DNA from: Undaria pinnatifida | Taxonomy: Eukaryota > Sar > Phaeophyceae > Laminariales > Alariaceae | Length of the DNA stretch: 64,000 nucleotides | Reading direction: 5' to 3' | NCBI GenBank assembly: GCA_012845835.1 | Contig: JABAKD010000010.1 | Coordinates: 14,007,401 to 14,071,400, forward strand | Shown: positions 55,853-64,000 of the stretch, in pieces | Layout: the number at the start of each line of letters is the position of its first letter | Numbering within the stretch: the stretch's first letter is position 1 | Program-made: the position numbers and the translations under genes | Notes under the pieces: generated by a model | What the model saw: only the letters and a program-made list of their open reading frames with translations | The model's database searches: none | Told to the model about the DNA's origin: nothing

Positions 55853-58800
55853 CTACGGCGCGGACACAGATTTGTTACCACTTATTATATGTACAATGTC
55901 TGACGTATACGCCACGTACGTACGTACGTACACGTAGAGGCGTACACACAATACGTACCTTGGACTGCGTATTGGAAACAGAGTACCGATGACTACAAGT
56001 ATGTACGTACTCGTCCCATCATGTAACATGTCATACTCGAGCCTGTGACCACGGACTTGATCATGCGAATTAATGTGACAACAGCCGAACAACAACAAAA
56101 ACGGCTAGCAGGAACAGCAGAGCGGGGGGGGGGGTAGAGCTATAACATGGAGCTAGCTGTGCATTATTTGCTACTGAACATTGATAAAAATGGTAATAGC
56201 CTTGGAGGTCACACCCTACCTATTCCTGTACAAAGTGACACGTGACAGACTTCCACCTCTCACCCGCCCATGGGTTGGGGGCGGGCAACAGCTAGGAAAC
56301 AGAGTGTACAAGTGATATAATTGATGGCGTTTGGATTGTGGAGGGAGGGTACATAGATGTCAAGATCAAACAAACGTAAACTTTATCACAGGGTGGGTAT
56401 ATATACCCTGGGGGTATATACAACGTGTGAGTGAACCTGCCGTTATCATGGCTACTTATTACACTGACTGTCATTACCTGGGGTATATAGGGTCAGTTGC
56501 ATTGCACGCCGCGTACAATAATAATGTTTTATCTGTTATGACTCCAGGAGGACAAACAAGCGGGATTATGCTCCGACCGCGTGCTGTATTCAGTACGGTG
56601 TGGTCCTTCGCCAGTGCCGTTATAGAGTACTGACTGCCGGTAGACCGCTACCCGTATGGCGCCTATAGGATGTAATCAATCGGGGTTTTGGCACACGGAT
56701 GGGAACAACGGGTAGGGGCGCAGTATATTACGTATGCGGAGTAGTAGCGCCCCGATTAGGCAAACCGCTACGTACAGTGCGGGTATGTACAGCCGGCGCA
56801 CATACCTGCGCTAATTTAGATATTATACCACCTTCACTATACCATGATATTATACTACCCTAGAGTGGAAGTTGGACTACAATAATGCACTGAATGATCC
56901 TCTTGTTTGTGCACATATATAGTACCTGGTATGTCATGTACATACATACGATCACTTTTTCCCCTCTTATTACGAATTTAGACGTCACTCTATTTCCTCC
57001 GAAGATCTCGAACCCCGTAGACCTGCGCAGGTGCCGCAAACAACAGCAGCAGCAGCAGCATCTGCTATAATAATAGTAGCACCGCAGGCAACAGCAGCAG
57101 CGACAACAGCTGCTAGACAACAGCTGCTATTTTGCAGCAGCACCTTTAGCGTGGGCCGTCAGCCGCAGAAGAAGAGCAGCTGCGTGCAGCAACAACAACG
57201 AACAGCAAGTAGTAATATTAATAGTAATCGCGAAAAACGTTGTGGGTGCTTTTTGCTCGTTGTGCTGGAGATTAGATAGATGAAGCATGGATGACGGATA
57301 TTCGCACTAGACTAAATATCGTACCAGGTAAAAGACAGATATCATAGATCTCTCTGGCGGCTGTACATTTTCTTTAGGAGTAAAGAGCCTTATCCTGATG
57401 TGAAACCGGTAAAATATTAAAAAACCAGCGGAGAAAAAAGGAACAACTTTTTTCTTCCTTGTAGACGTGATCACATCGTATAGGTTTCAGTGTGCATTTT
57501 TTGTTGTATTTTCGTGTTTTTTATTCGTCGTGAAATTGCAAAAAAATATCACTGAATGGGTCTGGTATCTTGGAATTAATTTATTTATGGTCTCGAAGGA
57601 TCGCATCCAAACATGAACGTAAATGTCTTGTACCCAGTGTACAAGTACTCGCAAAAATATTTTTTCGAAAAGAAATGATGAGTCAACCCACCGACCGGCC
57701 TGTTGACTCCAAATCAAAGTAAGAAGATTTTACAAGTTTTTCGTCGACTTCAACAGAGTCAATGCTTGCACCATAGCCAACCGACACCAACAACCACACC
57801 GCACACCACCGCACACACGCCAACCCCACCCAAGGCACTCTCACTCCACTTCTCTTCCTCGCTCCAGCAGCCACCAGGCAAGACCACAACAGTCATCCAC
57901 CACACCATCTAAGCTCTACCCACACGAAAGTTGCGCTGCGTCTGGGTGTACTATACGCTACATCAGCAACAACAACCAGCAGCTCGACGGAAGCACAACA
58001 AGCGAGAAGAGGTGAGCCGTGAGAGAGTCTGGCTTCTTCGTATGATACCCTCCGCATGCATGATGATATCATACCATTCTACGGGCACAGCAGAGGCACG
58101 GGTACACAGCAGGGGGTACGAGTAGTACCAATACCACCGAGACCTACTACTGTGGAGTATGATCAAAGATGCCAGGAGATACCGTAAGTCAAGCTAGAGG
58201 GAAAGAAGAACGTGCGCTGCCAATGTAAGGGTGTGTACGGCCGAGTGTTCTAAAGTAAAAACATACCGGTAGAAGTGTGCTGTACAGCAACAAACCGCAC
58301 AGATAGTTGGTTGTTTTTTTGCTCCAGGGCAAGGAAATTAGCCGTCGGTGACGGGGCGAAGGTGGTATGTGTCCTGCTTCTGACATCTTAGCCCACGATA
58401 GGAGGAGGGACCTCTGTCCTGCGATTCCTCCGGGTTTGTACTCGCGTTAGTAGTGCACCATTCATTATTGCCCCACGCACGTTATAGCACTGCCGCCGTG
58501 CAGTGGTGTTGCCTGGTAGATAACAATCTTGCTTGACAGCTGCATGTATGTGCTCTGCTATTGTTGATGGTCGCTTTTGTTGATGCTGCTGCTGCCGATT
58601 ATTTTGTACTCGTATCGTGTTGCTTCACACGCGTGTTGTTGCCACCGCTCGCCGCACGAGGTCGTAGGTGTTTCCTGCAGTGGAGACCCTGCCGCTGCTT
58701 GCTGCCTGCTGTTTTGCTGCTGCAGCTAGCGACTACATAAAGTACACAGTATAGTTGATAAACCTCCTTGCACCGAATCGCTCGCCGTCGTAATAATGGT

Positions 58801-60015
58801 CCTGGCAAAAGCCTGAGCGTGTTGCTATCACAGCAGAGTACCTGGTAGCATTTAGCGTGATGTGTTTGTTTGCATACTCTTCTCTTTCGTGTATGGGTCA
58901 CAATTCGTCTTTTTGAATCTTGTGGTATCTGGAAACGAACCAGGACACGGCACGATAGCATCCCACCACATCCTTGGCGCGACGGCCCACTCGCGAGCTG
59001 CACGCCACAAGGCCACACCATGATGATGATGATGATATGACGACCATGATCAATCACGCTTCTGGCACACAGCAAAAGACCTCTGCTGTGTGTTTATGTA
59101 CTGCTCTGCTGTTCAGATGCCGCCTGCTTCATTGTACGAAATCAGTTTCCGGAGCTGCTTACTATTATTAGACTAGTCTATACTTTCATCTGTACCGGTG
59201 TCAAGCATTCTGTGGTCGCGTAAGTACCCCGATTTTTTTTGGTCGCACACGTCCCACTTTTTTTTCGATTAATGTTTTTTTTCAACAAAAAAGTATGAAC
59301 GAAAAAAAGTATCATATAATTTCGATAACGTCTTGCACTTTCCTTCTCGAGGTCTCCGCTCTCGTTTCGTGACTCAAATCCGGGGTCACAATAGCAGGCA
59401 GGATCCACTTACATAGCAGCCAAAGATCGATCCTATCGCGAAAGAGCGAGCGTGCAATAACAACTATATCACCAAAGCTGCGCGCGTGTTACATTGTAGT
59501 TCGGACGCGTGCCCTTCCCGAGCGGCCCGGGCTGTGCTTCGTGCGGGCGATGCTGTAATATATCGTCGTTTTTTTCGACGCGCGTTTTCAATCCCCTACA
59601 CGGGTTACTTGTTGTACCGGCAAATGCGTGCGCTCGTATTATTATGACAAAGTAAAATTATTCCTACTGTACTTGTAGTGCATGTGGGTAATTTTTCGTT
59701 TTAAACCCGCTCTTATTCTTTCGTCTTTGGGCACGTCGCTACAACGGCTCCTTGGATCAAATCGTTGCGAGGGCTTTTCCACATATTCCTCGCGGAGTTC
59801 ATACATTACATTTTCCTAGACATTAATATCCCACAACGGTAAGATAAAAAGGTGGCTCCCTCCAACCTTTTTCCTCAATTTGTATCCCTCTTCCCCCCCC
59901 CGCCTCCCCGCGCACCTCCCTCTCTCCGATATCCAGGCAGCCCACGCTGATCTATCTACCATCTACTACTCTCTACTACTACCGTCCGCGATCAATCAAG
60001 ACCACCACCACCAGC
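55661..60015. other. Intergenic stretch upstream of repeat-protein gene 2
   Basis: (AAC)n lies at 55820, GTAC repeats at 55915 and CAG runs at 57039. At 57695-58011 a C/A-rich leader-like stretch ends AGAAGAG|GTGAGCCGTG and could be a distant 5' untranslated exon of the gene at 60016. The 150 bp before that gene are pyrimidine-rich, ending ACCACCACCAGC before ATG. No other gene is recognised. Confidence 0.45.
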
Positions 60016-61263
60016 ATGATGAACACCACCGGACCCGCCACCACTAAGCCCTGCATGCACTACCTTCACACCTTCAACGACGTCGGCGGTCGCCCCGACG
60101 AGCGCCTTGGCTCCCGCGGCTCGTTCACCCCCGGTGTCCGCATCATGTCCGGGGGGCAACGCACCGCCTTGCAGACGCCTCCCGAGACCGAGGAAAACCC
60201 TAACCGGGGCAAAGTACTCTTTGTCTCGGCCACCCTCAAGCCCGACCTGTCCTTGGAGGCCCGCACAAACGTGGTCGGGGGTCGCCCCACCGAGCGTCTG
60301 GGCTCACGCGGGTCCTTCACTCCCGGGAACAGGAAGAGGTTCCTCGGAGGAACGCCCCGGGACGTGCCCCTCGCAGCCCCGATCAACCCCGGGAAAGTTT
60401 TGTTTGTGTCATCGATCCACCAGCCCGACCTCTCCGGCGAGGCACGCGTCAACGCCGTCCGCCCCACCGAGCGCCTGGGCTCCCACGGTCGCTTCACCCC
60501 GGGTGTCCGCGTCATGTCGGGGGGTCCGCGCCCGCGCAGCGTCGACGCACCCGTGAAGACTAGCCCCAACCACGGCAACGGGGCTGTTGTGCTGCACGTT
60601 TCGACCACCCTCAAGCCCGACATGTCCGGCGAGGCTCGCTTTAACTCGGTCGGGGGCCGCCCGACCGAGCGCCTAGGCTCCCGCGGCTCCTTCACTCCTG
60701 GGGCGCGGGCGTGGCTGGGGGGCGCACCCGGCGACGTGCCGCTTGAAACCGGGCTCAACCCTGGCAAAGTGCTCTTTGTGTCGTCCGTTCACAAGGCCGA
60801 CTTGCGCGGGGAGGCCCACACGAACTTAGTCGGGGGTCGCCCGACCGAGCGTCTGGGCTCTCGCGGCTCATTTACCCCCGGCGCTCGGCGCTGGCTCGGC
60901 GGCGAGCCCAGGGACGTCCCGGCGGAACGCGAAGTGGAGGACCACGGTACCGTGCTCTTCCCGCGGCCGTGTGCTCCTCGTGAGGTCGATGACGAGTGCT
61001 TCTGGGAGGAGACTGGGGCGGAGGCGGAGGAGGAAGCGGAGGTGGGGGTGGAGATTGCGCGCGACGAGCGTCAGCCCCTTGACGCTGTTTATGTGCCGGT
61101 TAATCATTCGTCGTCTGCGGCGGCGGCGGTGGTGATTGATAACAGCAACGGCGGCGGCAGGGGTATGGTGAAGAGGAGCAGCAGCAGCGTGCTTCTTCGT
61201 TCTTGCGGCAGCGACACCTCGCTTTCCGCGCTTGCGAGCGAGAACCCCCGTACTGCATTCTAG
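60016..61263 (+). CDS. RPxERLG-repeat protein 2 (unknown family, acidic/Ser-rich tail)
   Basis: This is a 415-residue intronless ORF; an alternative start one codon later changes nothing of note. Five units cover residues 21-84, 85-145, 146-209, 210-269 and 270-315. The core is VGGRPTERLGSRGSFTPG, then R-x(2)-LGG-x-PRDVPL, NPGKVLFVSS and KPDLSGEAR-x-N. Unit 3 lacks the GG pair and has SHGRFTPG, exactly like the second unit of the paralogue at 26077. The N terminus shares YLxTxN before unit 1 with that paralogue. After unit 5 the protein changes to an acidic stretch (331-349, mostly Glu and Ala) and a Ser/Gly-rich tail. No signal peptide, membrane segment or enzyme motif is seen. GC content is well above the flanks. 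The function is unknown. Confidence 0.87.
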   Translation: MMNTTGPATTKPCMHYLHTFNDVGGRPDERLGSRGSFTPGVRIMSGGQRTALQTPPETEENPNRGKVLFVSATLKPDLSLEARTNVVGGRPTERLGSRGSFTPGNRKRFLGGTPRDVPLAAPINPGKVLFVSSIHQPDLSGEARVNAVRPTERLGSHGRFTPGVRVMSGGPRPRSVDAPVKTSPNHGNGAVVLHVSTTLKPDMSGEARFNSVGGRPTERLGSRGSFTPGARAWLGGAPGDVPLETGLNPGKVLFVSSVHKADLRGEAHTNLVGGRPTERLGSRGSFTPGARRWLGGEPRDVPAEREVEDHGTVLFPRPCAPREVDDECFWEETGAEAEEEAEVGVEIARDERQPLDAVYVPVNHSSSAAAAVVIDNSNGGGRGMVKRSSSSVLLRSCGSDTSLSALASENPRTAF

Positions 61264-62464
61264 ATAGGATGCTGTTATTGGAATATCATCGTAGAGGTAG
61301 AGCACGAGACGAGCCACCGCCGGGGGCGGGGGGGGGGGGGGGGGGGTCACTCTATCAGGGCATTGTATACCTGTTAATGTAGCCAGCTACCAGGTATGCA
61401 TAATACATATACACGTATTATTTGTGGCGGGCATAGATATTTTAGCATTGTGGCATAGTTATATACTCTTGTTTGTTGGCGCGTGGTTCTGTGTTTCGCT
61501 TTAGATTGACGTACGGCCTTTCTTAAATCATTTTTGTTGTGTATAAGTAGCACCTGGTATTATTTTTCGCGGAGTTGCGGGACACGAAGGGGTTTCTTCG
61601 ACCCCGCGGGACGGAGAGTTAGGGAGGTGGCGAGAGGGGGTAGATAGAGGGGAACGGGCAGGGGGTTGCGACGGCCGTGCCTGTTGACCGCGTTCGGTGC
61701 CGCGTTATCACACATGCACGTCCGATAACAGCAGGTCGGTTCATTCAAATGGTTTTAGTTTTTAGGTCTGCCTGATATGGAATGTAGAGGGTGTTGGATT
61801 TTGCGCATCATCGCCACTATACGGTGCGCACCTAATAGAGGTCTACCGGTACCTGGTACGGTTTTGTCCATTCACTGTATTGGGGTTGTTTCGGCTGCGA
61901 AGGATGCCTGTGGTGCGCGCTTTGTCGCGATTCCGCGGTGAATCTACTCCCCTTCAGTTTGAAGTGGTTTGGAACCTCCGGGTTGTCAGGTGTTGCTTGC
62001 TGTGTCGTGAAAATTGCTCTTCTCGTCGAAAAGAGACAATTGAGGTCGAATACAGACCAGTAGGGTTGCAAGAAAGAATGTTCATTGGGCCCGTGACAAA
62101 ACGCGAAACCGCCAAAATAGTTTTGGGGCATATGTTGTTAATTCGGGTGGTGACGTGCTGCAGGGTCGAAAGAGAATGCTAAAATTTGTCGGGCCTGCGC
62201 CGGAATATGCGAAACCGCCAATTCTCTTTTGGAAATGTGTGTTTTCGGGTGCTAATTATCTTTTTGGAGGACGTGTTTTTCGCGTAGTAGTGACGTGTGT
62301 TGGTTCATGGTCTGGTGTATAGAAGAACGTGATTCCTTGTGCAACCTTTGTTTTTGTTTCGTAGGTTTTTTGGGATTGTTGGGGTTATTGGTTGGTTATA
62401 TAGAACACGTGGAAGTAAGTGTGCAACTGCGCACCACAGCAAGTAAATCATTTGATTCGAAACG

Positions 62465-62535
62465 CATCGCGCAACTCGCAAAGCTGAGCGTGAGTATCGT
62501 GAGCCTCAACCGGTAAAACTCACAGCTGGGACGTA
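62465..62535 (+). repeat. Diverged hairpin repeat copy
   Basis: CGCGCAACTCGCAAAGCTGA, GTATCGTGAGCC, AAAACTCACAGCTGGGACGT. The stem is no longer paired. Confidence 0.7.
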
Positions 62536-63085
62536 CTTGAAGCAGTTTTTGTTTTAATTACACGTACAAACATTTTATGACACGGCGCGAACGGCGACAC
62601 TTCCTTTTGTTTTGAAACTATTTTTTATCGCATCGCTGGAACAAGGCGTGCGCCGTGTGTGGCAAATACAAAATCACTCGCTGCATTGAATAATCAGCGA
62701 CAGTAAAAAAGTCGTCGTCAGCTTCGCGCCACCCACCACCCACCGATACTACACACCACTCACGTTTTATCTATTCCACCTGGTAGACTAAAGCTTTGGT
62801 GACCACGTTTTGATCGTCTTGCCGCCGCGATGCACAGCACATTATTTGCTTGTATTTGGAAAAACAAGGACGCCTGATATTTCAGCTTTGATATCTGAAA
62901 AGATGGCACTTATTTGTAAGTCGTAGTGTCGCCTGGCTTTTTTACCCAGCAGAAACTATCACAAATGCTTGCCTCTGGTAAGTACCATTTTTTGCGCTAC
63001 GGAAATCCCCTAGGCATGCGGCCCTGTCACACTCCAATCGCAATCCTCTTCGACTCAAAAAAGGTATTCAGATATCGAACGGATC

Positions 63086-63440
63086 AGATCCCTGTCAAAT
63101 GATATATAAGATATATGCCTTACAAAGGGCAGACAGATCCCTGGTGTATATAACCTGGCAATGCGTATAGACCACCCCTACTAATTACTAACGATCCATG
63201 TCTTTCAGGGCAGACAGATCCCTGACATATAGATAATCTGCATGGCGTATAGATCATGTTGCCGGATGAGAGATGGATGATCTAAATGATCTATTAATAG
63301 TTAATAGCACTTGTGTGCTATTGATAGCTTGGATCTGTACCACACAGATCATGCGCAACATACGAATACCATGACCACAAGTATAGGATCTAGATGATCT
63401 AGATCATGTTGATGTTCAATGTGCGAAAGTATTAGAGTAA
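63086..63440 (+). repeat. Second copy of the repeat that carries the 17-bp minisatellite
   Basis: AGATCCCTGTCAAATGATAT, then AATCTGCATGGCGTATAGATC, ATGTTGCCGGATGAG and a TCTAGATGATCTAGATCATG block follow the same order as 7155-8900. Here the minisatellites are one or two units long, so this may be the unexpanded form. Confidence 0.7.
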
Positions 63441-64000
63441 CTTGCAGAGAGTGGTGGTTACGTTTCATAGTGACCGTGACTATTTAATACTCCAAACGTG
63501 GGTTCGATTATCGAATTACCAGGTTGGATTTTCGTCGGGGTCCGAGACGTTGTCGCCCATAGCCGCGACTGGACTCGACGAAAACAGAATCGTCAAAAAA
63601 ATACAAAAATGAAAATGTGTTTAGGCACAAGTGGCCTGCATGCCAGCACACCATGACACATCATTGTCGGCATGCTCACCAAAAACTAATCATGTGCATT
63701 AATTACGTTCACCGTCCACCTGCGCCTTCGAGGGCGGCAAGCCCGCTTCAAGTTGTTCGCATAGACCATCGAGACCACCACCCGCTATGTATCTGTTCTT
63801 GGCTGTCAAAAACACAGCTTTGCCCGACGCCGTGCAACATCCCACTGGCCCAAAATGTAAGCATGTTGGATATTAATCTTAATGCCCGCAACAGTCCCTA
63901 TATTTCCGTCCAGAGTGTTCTAGCTCTCCGTCGCACTTTCATCTCGGTAGAGCACCGACCTACGCGACGTCAAAACTACGTGCCGCAAAAGAAGTGCTGT

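Larger units (their letters stand above)
61264..64000. other. Intergenic stretch at the right end
   Basis: It has a G run at 61329-61347 and four ACCTGGTA words between 61388 and 62785. A hairpin repeat copy lies at 62465-62535. The block 63086-63440 shares AGATCCCTG, ATCTGCATGGCGTATAGATC and ATGTTGCCGG with the 7150-8870 region. No gene is recognised. Confidence 0.5.

Overview
This is nuclear DNA of a eukaryote with large introns and many repeats, most likely a brown alga (Phaeophyceae) or a close stramenopile relative. The reasons are GC-rich exons split by GT-AG introns of 0.5 to 6 kb, TTAGGG-type interstitial telomeric tracts, a LINE with a C-terminal tail of the type I associate with brown-algal elements, and a Ty3/gypsy chromovirus. 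The species was inferred from these traits, not from a marker gene.

Three protein-coding genes can be supported, all on the + strand. (1) Positions 53-13162 hold the last seven exons of a puromycin-sensitive-type M1 aminopeptidase. Its catalytic half lies upstream of the window. Its introns carry very long pyrimidine tracts, minisatellites and duplicated pieces of its own exon ends. (2) Positions 26077-26934 and (3) 60016-61263 encode two intronless paralogues built from 50-64-residue tandem repeats with the motifs RPxERLG, FTPG, GGxPRDVPL and GKVLFVSS. I do not recognise this family, and it is the best candidate here for something undescribed.

The rest is mostly a layered transposon landscape. 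It includes a decayed LINE (about 16.8-18.6 kb), a 5'-deleted chromovirus with chromodomain and 3' LTR (33.7-37.7 kb), and tiny LTR elements (TRIMs) with 4-bp target duplications at 20.3-21.2, 43.4-43.8 and 44.3-44.8 kb. There is also a solo LTR (50.0-50.3 kb), two elements with mismatched LTRs, and a roughly 260-290 bp inverted-repeat (MITE-like) family with eight copies. A short dispersed repeat with a conserved hairpin occurs about fifteen times on both strands. The longest TRIM shares its internal region and LTR with the chromovirus, so it probably depends on that lineage. Both TRIM LTR families are followed by a tRNA-like stretch.

The remaining intergenic DNA shows microsatellites, G-rich or C-rich tracts and no recognisable genes. 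No rRNA, intact tRNA or CRISPR array was seen.
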